A stretch of DNA of 64,000 bases from CAVROP01 sp050008495 (GCA_050008495.1 JBEKMN010000015.1:3331-67330); one strand, 5' to 3'; counted from the first letter of the stretch, positions 50,042 to 59,652 are shown. Numbers and translations: made by a program. Notes: generated from the letters alone by a model not told the origin.

Positions 50042-50638
50042 ATGACCCCGGCGGCTCCAAATGAGGTCACGCAACTGCTCCGGGCCTGGAGCGATGGTCA
50101 GCACGAAGCCCTCGAGAGGCTGATGCCGCTCGTCTACGAAGAATTGCACCGCCTGGCGCGACACTACATGAGCCGCGAACGCTCCGGCCATATCCTGCAG
50201 ACTACCGCGCTTGTCAATGAGGCCTTCCTTCGGCTCGTCGATGCCCGTCACGTGAACTGGCAGAACCGGGCGCATTTCTTCGCCATCTCGGCCAGCTTAA
50301 TGCGGCGAATCCTGGTGGACTTTGCCCGCACCTATCAAAGCCAGAAGCGGGGAGCTGGAGTCCGCCCGGTCTCCTTGGATGAAGGGTTGGACGTGACGGA
50401 GGAGCGGCTGGACTTGGCCTCTCTCGACGACGCACTCAAAACCCTGGCAATCCTCGATCCCCGCAAGAGCCGCGTGGTTGAACTGCGTTTCTTCGGCGGT
50501 TTGAGTATGGAAGAAGTGGCAGAAGTGCTGCAGGTTTCTCCCGAAACCGTAAAGCGCGATTGGAAACTGGCTAAAGCCTGGTTGCTCCGCGAGATGGGTG
50601 GGAAGCAAGATGCCGTCCGAACGCTGGAAGCAAGTTGA
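50042..50638 (+). CDS. ECF-like sigma-70 factor (TIGR02999 group)
   Basis: The 198-residue sigma factor has region 2 (EELHRLARHYMSRERSGHILQTTALVNEAFLRL) and region 4 (LDPRKSRVVELRFFGGLSMEEVAEVLQVSPETVKRDWKLAKAWL). The HILQTTALVNEAFLRL stretch identifies the ECF-like TIGR02999 group common in Acidobacteria, Planctomycetes and Xanthomonads. Members often sit next to Ser/Thr kinases. Here the kinase gene starts 29 nt before the sigma gene ends, so the two are translationally coupled. No anti-sigma gene is visible. GGAGG lies about 12 nt before the ATG. Confidence 0.93.
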   Translation: MTPAAPNEVTQLLRAWSDGQHEALERLMPLVYEELHRLARHYMSRERSGHILQTTALVNEAFLRLVDARHVNWQNRAHFFAISASLMRRILVDFARTYQSQKRGAGVRPVSLDEGLDVTEERLDLASLDDALKTLAILDPRKSRVVELRFFGGLSMEEVAEVLQVSPETVKRDWKLAKAWLLREMGGKQDAVRTLEAS

Positions 50639-53600
50639 AGAGCTGTTCCACTCGGCCCTCGAGCAGGACGAAAGCCGGCGGCGGGAGTTCGTCGAGAAAG
50701 CCTGCGGCGGGGACTCGGAACTGTTGTGGGAAGTCGAATCCCTGCTCGACTACGAAAAGCCTTCCGAGAGCTTCATGGAAGCCCCCGCCATGGAGGTGGC
50801 GGCGCGGGCGCTGGCGCAGCAACAAAGTGCGGCGGTTCATGAGCCGGCCGTTGGACAAGATGTCTCCCATTACAGGATTTTGGATAAGTTGGGTGAGGGC
50901 GGCATGGGCGTCGTCTACAGAGCTGAAGACGTGCGCCTCGGCCGCGAGGTGGCGCTCAAATTCCTGCCTCAGCGGCTGGCCAAAGATCAACAGGCGCTGG
51001 AGCGATTTCAGCGCGAAGCGCGCGCGGCATCGGCCTTGAATCACCCCAACATCTGTACCATCCATGATTTCGGCTCCCACCAAGGCCAGCCGTTCATCGT
51101 CATGGAACTGTTGCGGGGCCACACACTCAAGGAGTTGATCCAGGCCAGTCACGGCGCGGTCTTCCCGCCATCACTGCCGGCGCCGTTCAGCACCGAACGG
51201 ATGGCTGAACTGGCAATCCAGATCTCCGGCGCGCTGGACGCGGCCCACAACCACGGCATCATTCATCGCGATGTCAAGCCGGCGAACATCTTCGTCACCG
51301 AAGCGGGGCAAGCCAAGCTCCTGGACTTCGGTCTGGCGAAGTCGACGCTGGCGAGAAGGACCAGCCCATCAGGCACGCCGGCTGAAGGGTCCGGCGCCCG
51401 CCGTCAAGGGAGCGGCCAAACCACGGCCGGCTCGACGCCTTCCCCGGATTCCCGCAGCTTTACCGGCCCCGGCATCATGATGGGCACAGCGTCCTACATG
51501 TCTCCTGAGCAGGCGCGCGACGAGCCGCTTGACGGCCGCACCGACCTCTTCAGCTTCGGCGCCGTACTCTATGAAATGACCACCGGCCAGCAGGCCTTTC
51601 CGGGGAGAAGTACGGCGGACGTGTTGGCGGCGGTTCTCTCTCAAACGCCCATTGCTCCCCGCGAAATCAATCCGCAGCTTCCGGCTGAGCTGGAGCGCAT
51701 CATCAACAAGGCCTTGGAGAAAGACCGCGACATGCGTTATCAGTCGGCGGCCGAACTGCGCGCCGACCTGAAACGCTTTCGGCGCGACACGGACTCGGGG
51801 AAAGCCATGGCGGCCGCGGGTGCTCGCGGACCCAGCCAAGCGAATGACGCGCGGCGGGCGAGGATTTTCAAGGCCTGGACGCTTTCACTCGCCGCCGCAG
51901 CCGTCCTGGTTGCCGCCGCGTTGACCGTTTATTTCCGCCTGCATCGGACCGCACCAGTTCTGACGTCGCAAGACAGCATCGTACTCGCAGACTTCGCCAA
52001 CACCACAGGGGAGAATATCTTTGACGAAACACTGAAGCAAGCGTTGCGCGTGCAACTCGAGCAGTCGCCTTTCCTCAATGCCCTCTCCGAAGAGAAAGTG
52101 AGCCAAACACTCGGCTTCATGGGGCGGCCCCGAGACACCCAGTTGACGGAGACCGTGGCCCGCGAGGTCTGCCTGCGGACGGGAAGCACGGCAATGCTGC
52201 TGGGCTCGATTGCCAAGTTGGGCAGCCATTATGTGATCAGCCTCGCCGCGGTGAACTGCCAAAACGGAGATTCGCTGGGGACGGAAATGGCGGAGGCCGA
52301 CAGCCGCGAACATGTTCTTTGGGCGCTCGGCGAGGCTGCTGCGAAGATGCGGGCCAGACTGGGAGAGTCACTGGCCAGCATCCAGAAATATGACGCGTCG
52401 GTGGAGCAGGTTACCACGGCGTCGCTCGAAGCGCTTCAGGCCTATAGCCTGGGGATAAAGACGCTGTACACCCAAGGCGATGCGGCGGCCATTCCGTTTA
52501 TAAAGCGCGCCACGGAACTGGATCCTGATTTTGCTCAGGCTCACGCGTTTTTCGGCAACCTTTCCGCCAACTTGAATCAGCCTACCCAGGGCATGGCGTC
52601 CATTAAGAAAGCCTACGAGTTGCGCGGCAAAGTCAGCGAGAGGGAGAGGTTCTACATTGAGGCTTGCTACTACTGCCGTTTTACAGGTGAAATGGAGAAA
52701 GGCGCTCAGGTCTGCGAAGTGTGGACGCAGACCTACCCGCGTGACGTTTCGCCTCACATCTGGCTAGGGAATGTGTACCAAATCCTGGGACGATACGAGA
52801 AGGGACTGGAGGAGTGCCGCGAAGGGATGCGCCTCCAGCCGAACAGCGTCTCCAGCTACGGCAATGTCGCGAATATCGACCTCATCCTGAACCGCTTGGG
52901 GGAAGCACAACAACTCCTGTCGCAAGCGGAAACGCGGGGGCTCACGAGTCCGGCCATGCAGGTGTTCCTCTACCGCCTGGCTTTTCTGCGTGGCGACCTG
53001 CCGGAGATGGAACGCCGCGTGGCGGCCGTTGCCGGGCAACCGGGTGAAGACCATCTGTTGGCCCAAGAGGCGGATGCGGAAGCGTATCTGGGGAGTCTTG
53101 CCAAGGCGCGCGAGCTCACCCGGAGGACGGTCGAATCAGCTCGGCGTGACGGACGCTTGGAGGCTGCGGCAACTTTCCGGGCGGCGGGAGCACTGCGCGA
53201 GGCAATGTTCGGCAACCGGGAACAGGCGCGCCGCGAAGCCACGGCGGCGCTCGCGATGACCCCCGGCCAAACCATGCAAACGCTGGCGGCCCTGGCGCTG
53301 GCGAGAGCCGGGGACAGCGCGAAGGCGAGCAGTCTCGCAGACTACTTGCATCGAGATGTGCCCTGGGACACTTTGCTGAATCTCTACTGGCTGCCCACGA
53401 TCCGCGCCTGGATTGCACTCGGCCCTGACGTTGTGGCAAATAGCAGCCCGTCGCCTTCTACATTAAAAGGCGGGAGTTCGGCGATCGAGCTGCTCGAGCC
53501 TGTGACACCCTACGAATTGGGATTGCCCACCCTCTATTGGGTGCTGAATGTCACGATGTGTCCGGTGGAGGCGCGTGGCGAGGCCTATCTGGCCATGGGC

Positions 53601-53918
53601 CGTGGGGCCGAAGCTGCCGTGGAGTTTCAGAAGATCATCGATCACCCCGGGTTGGTCGGGACGTTCCCAATTGGCGCTCTGGCGCGTCTGGGCCTTGGCC
53701 GGGCTTATGCCCTCCAGGCAGGCTTTGATTTCGGGGGCGAAAGGAAGCTGGGCGCCCAATCCGGCGCGGCCGCGGGCAAAGCCAACCGCACCCCCCTGCC
53801 GGCTGCCCTCGCCAAGGCTCGCTCTGCTTATCAAGAGTTTTTCACCTTGTGGCGCAGTGCCGACCCGGATATACCCATCCTCAAACAGGCGAGGGCGGAA
53901 TATGCCCGGTTGCACTAA
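50610..53918 (+). CDS. Ser/Thr protein kinase with TPR sensor region
   Basis: The 1102-residue protein has a short N-terminal helical region, then a Hanks-type kinase domain (about 88-395): Gly-rich loop LGEGGMGVVY (94-103), Lys117, catalytic HRDVKPAN (about 219-226), DFG at about 239. Between DFG and SPEQ the activation loop carries about 40 extra Gly/Ser/Thr/Pro-rich residues. A membrane segment (about 424-445, TLSLAAAAVLVAAALTVYF) leads to a large extracytoplasmic region with TPR-like helices (about 600-1100). It is predicted to relay an envelope signal, perhaps to the co-encoded sigma factor. ATG 50610 is preferred over GTG 50598. Confidence 0.93.
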   Translation: MPSERWKQVEELFHSALEQDESRRREFVEKACGGDSELLWEVESLLDYEKPSESFMEAPAMEVAARALAQQQSAAVHEPAVGQDVSHYRILDKLGEGGMGVVYRAEDVRLGREVALKFLPQRLAKDQQALERFQREARAASALNHPNICTIHDFGSHQGQPFIVMELLRGHTLKELIQASHGAVFPPSLPAPFSTERMAELAIQISGALDAAHNHGIIHRDVKPANIFVTEAGQAKLLDFGLAKSTLARRTSPSGTPAEGSGARRQGSGQTTAGSTPSPDSRSFTGPGIMMGTASYMSPEQARDEPLDGRTDLFSFGAVLYEMTTGQQAFPGRSTADVLAAVLSQTPIAPREINPQLPAELERIINKALEKDRDMRYQSAAELRADLKRFRRDTDSGKAMAAAGARGPSQANDARRARIFKAWTLSLAAAAVLVAAALTVYFRLHRTAPVLTSQDSIVLADFANTTGENIFDETLKQALRVQLEQSPFLNALSEEKVSQTLGFMGRPRDTQLTETVAREVCLRTGSTAMLLGSIAKLGSHYVISLAAVNCQNGDSLGTEMAEADSREHVLWALGEAAAKMRARLGESLASIQKYDASVEQVTTASLEALQAYSLGIKTLYTQGDAAAIPFIKRATELDPDFAQAHAFFGNLSANLNQPTQGMASIKKAYELRGKVSERERFYIEACYYCRFTGEMEKGAQVCEVWTQTYPRDVSPHIWLGNVYQILGRYEKGLEECREGMRLQPNSVSSYGNVANIDLILNRLGEAQQLLSQAETRGLTSPAMQVFLYRLAFLRGDLPEMERRVAAVAGQPGEDHLLAQEADAEAYLGSLAKARELTRRTVESARRDGRLEAAATFRAAGALREAMFGNREQARREATAALAMTPGQTMQTLAALALARAGDSAKASSLADYLHRDVPWDTLLNLYWLPTIRAWIALGPDVVANSSPSPSTLKGGSSAIELLEPVTPYELGLPTLYWVLNVTMCPVEARGEAYLAMGRGAEAAVEFQKIIDHPGLVGTFPIGALARLGLGRAYALQAGFDFGGERKLGAQSGAAAGKANRTPLPAALAKARSAYQEFFTLWRSADPDIPILKQARAEYARLH

Positions 53919-53967
53919 GGGTAGTCAACATCCCCCCTCCCTCTGTTAGTTGTGGTAAGCTGTGGTC

Positions 53968-54252
53968 ATGCAGATCACGCTCGACATTCCCGACGATCTT
54001 GTTGGCGCGCTCTCGACGCACGGGCGTGATCCCGCCCGCGCCGCTCTTGAAGCCATCGCCCTCGAAGCATATCGGCAGCGGCGACTCTCCGGCTATCAGC
54101 TTCGGGTACTGCTCGACATTGCTTCCCGGTACGAGCTCGACGGCTTTTTGAAGGAACGTCAGGTTTACGATTACACCCTAGAAGATTTTGAGAAGGATCT
54201 TGCCGCCAATCGTGAACTCCGGGCGAAACAAAAGGCCGACGCACCGGCATGA
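53968..54252 (+). CDS. UPF0175 family antitoxin
   Basis: The 94-residue protein matches UPF0175: MQITLDIPDDLVGAL start, then LEAIALEAYRQRRLSGYQLRVLLDIASRYELDGFLKER, with a ribbon-helix-helix-like helical core. UPF0175 genes commonly pair with DUF3368 PIN-like toxins, as here. The start is ATG 53968; a GTG two codons upstream is also in frame. Its stop overlaps the toxin ATG (ATGA). Confidence 0.85.
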   Translation: MQITLDIPDDLVGALSTHGRDPARAALEAIALEAYRQRRLSGYQLRVLLDIASRYELDGFLKERQVYDYTLEDFEKDLAANRELRAKQKADAPA

Positions 54253-54731
54253 TTGTCATTGCTGACACCGGCCCTCTAAACTACCTCGTGCTCATCGGAA
54301 GCGTGGATGTGTTGAAACCGCTGTTCGGATGCGTCATCGTTCCTGAAGCAGTCGTAAGAGAACTAAGAGTGGCTGGCGCGCCGGCCGCCGTGCGCACGTG
54401 GATCGCCCAGGCTCCGGCTTGGCTCGAGGTACGACCGGACCCGCCAACCGATCCCATGTTGGGGTTTCTCGATCCGGGTGAGAGTGCCGCCCTGACTCTG
54501 GCGCAACTCATCAATGCTGATCAACTGCTGATCGACGATTGGGCGGGCCGCGCTGAAGCCGCTCGACGCAGATTACATGTCACAGGAACACTAGGTGTGC
54601 TGGCCGACGCGCATCGGGCCGGCCTCCTCGATTTTGAAGAGGCGATCGCTCGCCTGCGTTCCACTAACTTTCGGCTTGATCCGGAACTTGAAGAGCAAGT
54701 GCGGCAGCGCGTTTCCAGAACTGGTCAGTAG
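54249..54731 (+). CDS. DUF3368 PIN-like toxin
   Basis: The 160 residues carry a PIN-fold pattern: MIVIADTGPLNYLVLIG with the first acidic residue, VIVPEAVVREL, LDPGESAALTLAQL with the Glu, then ADQLLIDDWAGRAEAARR with the two Asp, and the downstream TGTLGVLADAHRAGLL of DUF3368. PIN domains are Mg2+-dependent RNases. The gene overlaps the UPF0175 antitoxin by 4 nt, an intact type II-like toxin-antitoxin pair. Confidence 0.88.
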   Translation: MIVIADTGPLNYLVLIGSVDVLKPLFGCVIVPEAVVRELRVAGAPAAVRTWIAQAPAWLEVRPDPPTDPMLGFLDPGESAALTLAQLINADQLLIDDWAGRAEAARRRLHVTGTLGVLADAHRAGLLDFEEAIARLRSTNFRLDPELEEQVRQRVSRTGQ

Positions 54732-54778
54732 TGGCCCTTTCCGCGAGCAGTCAAGTTAGCTCCTCGCGTGAGGAATCC

Positions 54779-56290
54779 ATGCCCACCGTCAATCTGGCTC
54801 CTTTAAGCCTCGGGGAGCTGCTGGATCAAACTTTCAGCTACCTGCGCAAGCATTTCTGGCTGTTTGCCGGGATCATGGTGGCGCCGGAAGCCGTCTTGGT
54901 GGGTCTGAATCTCTTGATGCAGATTTTCCTCAGGCCGCCACGCTTCGTTCCCGGCACGCGTGTTGTGCCGTCCGCCCAAATGGCCGCTTTTCTGGCGAGG
55001 GCCGGGATGAGCACTTTGGCCATTTTGCTTGCGTATTACGTCATCTATGCGCTCGCCTTAGGCGCCACGACCTATGCGCTTTCAGAGATTCACTTGGGGC
55101 GGGCGACCACGATTCTCGAGTCCTATCGCGCCGTGCGGCGAAGGTTGGGGCGGCTCATCAACGTGACCCTGACCATCCTGATCCGCACTTTTGGTGTTTT
55201 CCTCCTGGCAGGGGTCGTACTTGCATTCTGCCTGGCCCTCATGGGCTCCTTGCCGAGGTCCTTCGTATGGGTCGCCGTCCTCCTGGGATTGGCGCTCCTG
55301 GTGGGATTCGTCATTACCGGAATCCTGTTGGTCATTTTCCTGGTGCGTTACAGCGTCGCAGTTCCCGCCCTGGTGCTCGAGAATCTCAGCGCGCGGCAAG
55401 CTCTCAAGCGAAGCGTGGCACTGACCAGCGGTTTCCTTTGGCGCTTGCTGGTGGTGGGCGTGCTGACCTTGCTCATCCGCATGGTGGTGGTCTTACTTTG
55501 CCAATCACCGTTCACCATCGCCATCATGCTGGTGACCGTCAAGGGCGGGTATCCGAGCATCTGGCTTTCGATTCCCAGCATGCTGGTGGCAGGAGTCTGT
55601 GCCACCGCCACGGCGCCGTTGTTCATGATTGGTTTCGCCCTCGCCTACTACGATCTGCGTGTCCGCAAAGAGGGCTTTGACCTGCAACTGATGATGTCGA
55701 ATCTCGATGAAGCCCAGCCGCAGGGCGCCGGTGCTCAGCCGGTGGACAAAGAATACGCTCCGCTCGCAGATGCCAGCATCTTGGGGATGTGTCTCCTGAC
55801 TCTACTGACCGCTGGCCTGTATGCCCCCATTTGGTTTCTGATCCGCCGCAGGGCCTTGAACAATCTGCATTCCAGGGAAAAGCTGGAAGCGTGGCCGGTC
55901 TCTGTCGCTCTGGCCGCGCTCGTCGCGAGCCTCTGCCTCCCGCCGCTGGGAAGCCTCAAGTGGGGCTCCTGGGTCGAAGTGGAGAACGCCTTCCCATTAT
56001 TACACCCTGGCATCCTGCTGGTTGCGGGACTCATCCTCGTCGTGCAATGCTTTAAAGTCCGTCGCATCCTGCTGGACCACTTGGCGCCCCGGCAGGAAGC
56101 CATGTTCTCAGCAGGCATACGCATGCAGCACGAGGAGTTGTTCTCTCGAATGGGTACGTTCTTCTTCGGGATCTTCTATCTTCAACACAAAATCAACAGC
56201 ATGCTGGACCTGTTCATATCGAGCCAAGGCGGCCGGGAAGAAATGAATACACCGGCCTCAGCGATGCCCGTTCCCCCGGTTACTTCGTGA
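54779..56290 (+). CDS. Polytopic membrane protein with DUF4234-like C-terminus
   Basis: The 503-residue protein begins LAPLSLGELLDQTFSYLRKHF, a start seen in large families of uncharacterised membrane proteins related to the glycerophosphodiester phosphodiesterase membrane domain. Six or more membrane segments cover about 20-310. A C-terminal DUF4234-like part (LLTLLTAGLYAPIWFLIRRRALNNLHS) adds three or four more. GAGGAATCC precedes ATG 54779. It opens the second MoxR operon; its stop overlaps the GTG of the next gene. Function unknown. Confidence 0.8.
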   Translation: MPTVNLAPLSLGELLDQTFSYLRKHFWLFAGIMVAPEAVLVGLNLLMQIFLRPPRFVPGTRVVPSAQMAAFLARAGMSTLAILLAYYVIYALALGATTYALSEIHLGRATTILESYRAVRRRLGRLINVTLTILIRTFGVFLLAGVVLAFCLALMGSLPRSFVWVAVLLGLALLVGFVITGILLVIFLVRYSVAVPALVLENLSARQALKRSVALTSGFLWRLLVVGVLTLLIRMVVVLLCQSPFTIAIMLVTVKGGYPSIWLSIPSMLVAGVCATATAPLFMIGFALAYYDLRVRKEGFDLQLMMSNLDEAQPQGAGAQPVDKEYAPLADASILGMCLLTLLTAGLYAPIWFLIRRRALNNLHSREKLEAWPVSVALAALVASLCLPPLGSLKWGSWVEVENAFPLLHPGILLVAGLILVVQCFKVRRILLDHLAPRQEAMFSAGIRMQHEELFSRMGTFFFGIFYLQHKINSMLDLFISSQGGREEMNTPASAMPVPPVTS

Positions 56291-57387
56291 GCCTAACGCG
56301 CCTCCAACTATTTGCGCTCCTCCTGCTTGCGCAGGTCAGCTTCGGGGCGCAGTCCGGCGATTTCAAAAACTCACCCCAGAGGTCACGGAGTTCACAGAGG
56401 AAACTGGCGTCGGCTCTCTCTGTGATCTCTGTGCCCTCTGTGGCGAACCTATTCTTCTCAGCCCACGAGGATGCTGCCGCAACCAGAACTCCGGAGAATA
56501 ACCGCGCCTCCGAATCCTTCGATTTGTCGGGCTACATCGCCGAACTGGAACGCTGGTCGGCGTTGGCAAGCCGCCTGGAAGATCATCCCGAGCAGGCTGG
56601 TGCGCTGCGCAAGCAGTTGCCGGCCTCCTGGTTGGTGGTAGTGCAGGAGCAGCGCTTCAGCGTTTCGACGCGCCCTTTAGGAGAAGCGATCGATCGGATC
56701 GTTCGCGACCCCAGCACTGCCGCGCGGTCAGCGCAGGAAATCTCCGGCCGGGTCGAAAGGCTGCTCGAGGACGCGCGGGCCACATACCGGACCTCAACGC
56801 GCAATTACTCCCCCGAGCGCTCCATGTTGGATCAAATCCTGAAGCAGCGCGAGTTTCGCTCCGTGCACGAAGAGGCTGACTCGGAGACGTTTTGGAACCA
56901 ACTCCTGGATCGGCTCTGGCGGTGGGTAGCCGGACTCCTCGATCGCGCCGGGACTCACCCCAAGGTGACTAACTTCTTGCGCTGGGGAATCGTCATTTTA
57001 CTTGGCCTGATTCTTTTGGGATGGCTCGCCCACGCGCTCACCCAAGTTTCCTACCAGCGCTCCCCTGCTCTAGCGGGCGACACCCGCGCGGCGCCTGCGC
57101 GCGACTGGGCGCAGGAGGCTCGCAGCGCTGCCGCGCGAGGCGAATTTCGCGAGGCGATACGTCTGATCTACGGCGCGGCAGTGTTGGCGCTGGGTGAGGC
57201 GGGCGCGTGGCAAGTTGACCGCTCGCGCACACATCGGGAATACGTGCGCCTCTTGCCGGCAGACTCGGCGCGCCGCCCGCACCTGATTGCTCTTACGGAC
57301 TGCTTCGAACGGGTCTGGTATGGCCGCGCTCCGGCATCAGACAGCGATTATGAAGCTGCCCTGGCGGAATGGGAGTCGCTGCGATGA
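56287..57387 (+). CDS. DUF4129 domain membrane protein
   Basis: The 366 residues begin with a signal peptide (RLQLFALLLLAQVSFG), then an in-frame nonamer repeat insert (about 30-53), a helical extracytoplasmic region, a membrane segment (about 234-254, FLRWGIVILLGLILLGWLAHAL) and a C-terminal DUF4129 domain (ARGEFREAIRLIYGAAVLALGEAGAWQVDRSRTHREYVRLL). DUF4129 occurs in MoxR/DUF58 operons. It starts with GTG in a GTGA overlap and ends in an ATGA overlap. Confidence 0.88.
   Translation: MSLTRLQLFALLLLAQVSFGAQSGDFKNSPQRSRSSQRKLASALSVISVPSVANLFFSAHEDAAATRTPENNRASESFDLSGYIAELERWSALASRLEDHPEQAGALRKQLPASWLVVVQEQRFSVSTRPLGEAIDRIVRDPSTAARSAQEISGRVERLLEDARATYRTSTRNYSPERSMLDQILKQREFRSVHEEADSETFWNQLLDRLWRWVAGLLDRAGTHPKVTNFLRWGIVILLGLILLGWLAHALTQVSYQRSPALAGDTRAAPARDWAQEARSAAARGEFREAIRLIYGAAVLALGEAGAWQVDRSRTHREYVRLLPADSARRPHLIALTDCFERVWYGRAPASDSDYEAALAEWESLR
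56374..56446. repeat. In-frame inverted nonamer repeat in the DUF4129 gene
   Basis: The arms CAGAGGTCACGGAGTTCACAG (56378 onward) and CTCTGTGATCTCTGTGCC (56417 onward) have a 9-nt period and are complementary. The frame stays open, adding about 24 residues right after the signal peptide. Confidence 0.85.
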
Positions 57388-58547
57388 GTGTGCCGCTCGA
57401 CTCCGCCGATAAGAAGATCCTGCTTCTCGCCGTTTTTCTTCTGGCGTTCCTGACGTTCCTGGCCGTGCTGTTCTCTCCCAACAACCGTGCTTCGTCTCGA
57501 GGTTATCCTTCCAGCTACTCGACCGCACCGGACGGCGCCAAAGCTGCCTACACGCTGCTGGTAGAGATGGGGTATGGGGTGGAAAGATGGGAAAGACCTC
57601 CCGAGGATTTGCCGAACTCTGCCAGGAACATTGTGCTGATCATCGCCGGGCCTGTCATTCCATCATCGAAGGACGACCTGAGACGCCTGAAACAGTTCGT
57701 CGCGGGGGGCGGCCGCTTGCTGCTCACCGGGGTGGGAGGGGCCGCGATGATTGGGGCAAAGGACGTAGTGCCGCCGCCTCCGCTGCAAGACACATGGCAG
57801 ACCTTCTCCGCCGAAGCGCCCTCACTTCTTACGCGGTATGCCCCGGAGATCTCCATGGAAGCTCCGGCCTATTGGGCTCATTTGGGCGCGGGCCAGATAC
57901 GGTATTACGGCAGCGACGAAGGCGCTACTGTCGCAAAGCTGCGGGACGGTTCCGGGGAGATCATCTGGTGGGGGTCCGATTCACCACTCACCAACCTCGG
58001 CATCACCCGGGCATCGAACCTGGCCTTGTTCCTGAATTGCGTGGGCTCCGCACCCGGAACCCGCATTTTGTGGGACGAGTACTTCCACGGCGTGCGCCCG
58101 GGATTATGGCATTACCTGTCGAACACCCCGTTGCCTTGGGCGCTCTTGCAACTTCTCGTCCTCGCCGCCTTCCTGGTGATCACGTACGCGCGGCGCAGCG
58201 GCGCACTGCGCCCTCTTCTGCGCGTGCCGCGCCTTTCACCGCTGGAGTTCATTGAGACCGTGGGCGCCCTCTACCAGCGAAAGGGCGCGGCGGCTGGAGC
58301 GCTCGAAATCGCTTACGCACGATTTCATTTCCTGCTTGCCCGGCGGCTGGGAATACCGTCCACAGCGCCCGCCGCGGAGTTAGCCCTCAGAATGCGGGAA
58401 AGGCCGGGGTGGATGAGCCCAGGGCTTGCCGAAACGCTCGAGCAGATTGAGTCCGCCGTAAGACGGCAGCAGGTTAAGGAGCCGCAGGCACTGGTGTGGG
58501 TGGGCGAACTCTATGACGCCACCCACAGGCTCGGACTGGAAGGATGA
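57384..58547 (+). CDS. DUF4350 domain membrane protein
   Basis: The 387-residue protein has a membrane segment (about 12-32, KILLLAVFLLAFLTFLAVLF), a DUF4350 domain (SSYSTAPDGAKAAYTLLVEMGYGVERWERP, then LKQFVAGGGRLLLTG) with a GATase-like fold, a second membrane segment (about 250-270) and a cytoplasmic helical C-terminus. DUF4350 proteins are regular members of MoxR-DUF58 operons. ATG 57384 overlaps the previous stop. Confidence 0.88.
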   Translation: MSVPLDSADKKILLLAVFLLAFLTFLAVLFSPNNRASSRGYPSSYSTAPDGAKAAYTLLVEMGYGVERWERPPEDLPNSARNIVLIIAGPVIPSSKDDLRRLKQFVAGGGRLLLTGVGGAAMIGAKDVVPPPPLQDTWQTFSAEAPSLLTRYAPEISMEAPAYWAHLGAGQIRYYGSDEGATVAKLRDGSGEIIWWGSDSPLTNLGITRASNLALFLNCVGSAPGTRILWDEYFHGVRPGLWHYLSNTPLPWALLQLLVLAAFLVITYARRSGALRPLLRVPRLSPLEFIETVGALYQRKGAAAGALEIAYARFHFLLARRLGIPSTAPAAELALRMRERPGWMSPGLAETLEQIESAVRRQQVKEPQALVWVGELYDATHRLGLEG

Positions 58548-58549
58548 TT

Positions 58550-58689
58550 GATCGGAAGATCGGGTGAACTAGCTGTCAGCTCTCAGCTATCAGCCGTCAG
58601 CTTTCAGCTTTCGGCTATTAGCGAAATCAACATTGCGGTCTGCTTGCTGAGAGCTGACAGCTTAAGGTCATTCTCCCGATCTCCTGATT
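58550..58689. repeat. Inverted heptamer repeat before the second moxR
   Basis: The left arm (58570-58622) repeats AGCTNTC heptamers and the right arm (58645-58663) has the complement. The outer arms GATCGGGTGA (58559 onward) and TTCTCCCGATCTC (58671 onward) extend the symmetry, as at 11353-11470. It interrupts an otherwise overlapping operon. Confidence 0.87.
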
Positions 58690-58701
58690 GAAGGGGGTTC
58701 T

Positions 58702-59652
58702 ATGGCAGCGGAAGTTCAGAAGTTCATTTCTCACGCGCGGACCGAACTTGGCAAGGTGATTGTTGGCCAGGACGAGACCATCAACCAATTGCTGGCCGTC
58801 TTGCTCTGTGGCGGACATGCCCTGCTGGAAGGAGTTCCAGGAATTGCCAAGACGCTGGCGGTGAAAGCCCTGGCTCAGATCTGCCGGCTGAGGTTTCAAC
58901 GCGTTCAGTGCACCCCTGATCTGATGCCCGCGGACGTGTTGGGCGCGAACGTCTTTAATCTCTCCACCAGCACGTTTTCCCTGCACCGCGGCCCGGTCTT
59001 CACGGACTTGCTGCTGGTTGACGAGATCAATCGCGTACCGCCACGAACCCAGTCGGCACTGCTCGAAGCGATGGAAGAGCGCCAGGTGACGATCGACGGG
59101 ACCGGTTATCCGCTCTCGCCGTTCTTCACGGTTTTCGCCACCCAGAACCCCATCGAGTTCGAGGGCACCTACCCGCTTCCGGAGGCGCAACTCGACCGAT
59201 TCCTTTTCAAGATTCGCGTACCGTACCCCACGCCGGAGAAGGAAGTCGAGATCCTGGAGCGTTACCAGCAGGGATTTGACCCGCACCACATCGACGCGTT
59301 GGGGCTCTCGCCCGTTGACCCCGATTGGCTGCCCGCCGCCCGCCGCGAGGTGTCGGCCTTGGCGGTCGAGCCGGGAATCTTCCGCTACATGGCCACGATT
59401 GTCCAGAGAACGCGCGACTGGCCGGCCCTGAGCCTGGGCGGCAGCCCGCGCGCCACCGTGGCCCTGATGTTCGCTGCTAAGGCTCTGGCCGCCATGGAGG
59501 GGCGGGATTACTTGATCCCCGATGACGTGAAAGCCGCGGCGCCCCCGGTGCTTCGCCACAGGCTGCTGGTGAAGCCCGAAGCCGAACTGGAAGGCATCTC
59601 GAGCGATCAGGTCGTGGCGGAAGTGCTGGCCGCGGTTGAGGTTCCCAAATGA
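58702..59652 (+). CDS. MoxR-family AAA+ ATPase (copy 2)
   Basis: The 316-residue AAA+ protein has Walker A GVPGIAKT (44-51), Walker B LLLVDEINRVPP, sensor 1 ATQNPIEFEGTYPLPEAQLDRF and the C-terminal lid. It is clearly paralogous to the copy at 29614 but diverged. It overlaps the DUF58 gene by 4 nt. Confidence 0.95.
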   Translation: MAAEVQKFISHARTELGKVIVGQDETINQLLAVLLCGGHALLEGVPGIAKTLAVKALAQICRLRFQRVQCTPDLMPADVLGANVFNLSTSTFSLHRGPVFTDLLLVDEINRVPPRTQSALLEAMEERQVTIDGTGYPLSPFFTVFATQNPIEFEGTYPLPEAQLDRFLFKIRVPYPTPEKEVEILERYQQGFDPHHIDALGLSPVDPDWLPAARREVSALAVEPGIFRYMATIVQRTRDWPALSLGGSPRATVALMFAAKALAAMEGRDYLIPDDVKAAAPPVLRHRLLVKPEAELEGISSDQVVAEVLAAVEVPK

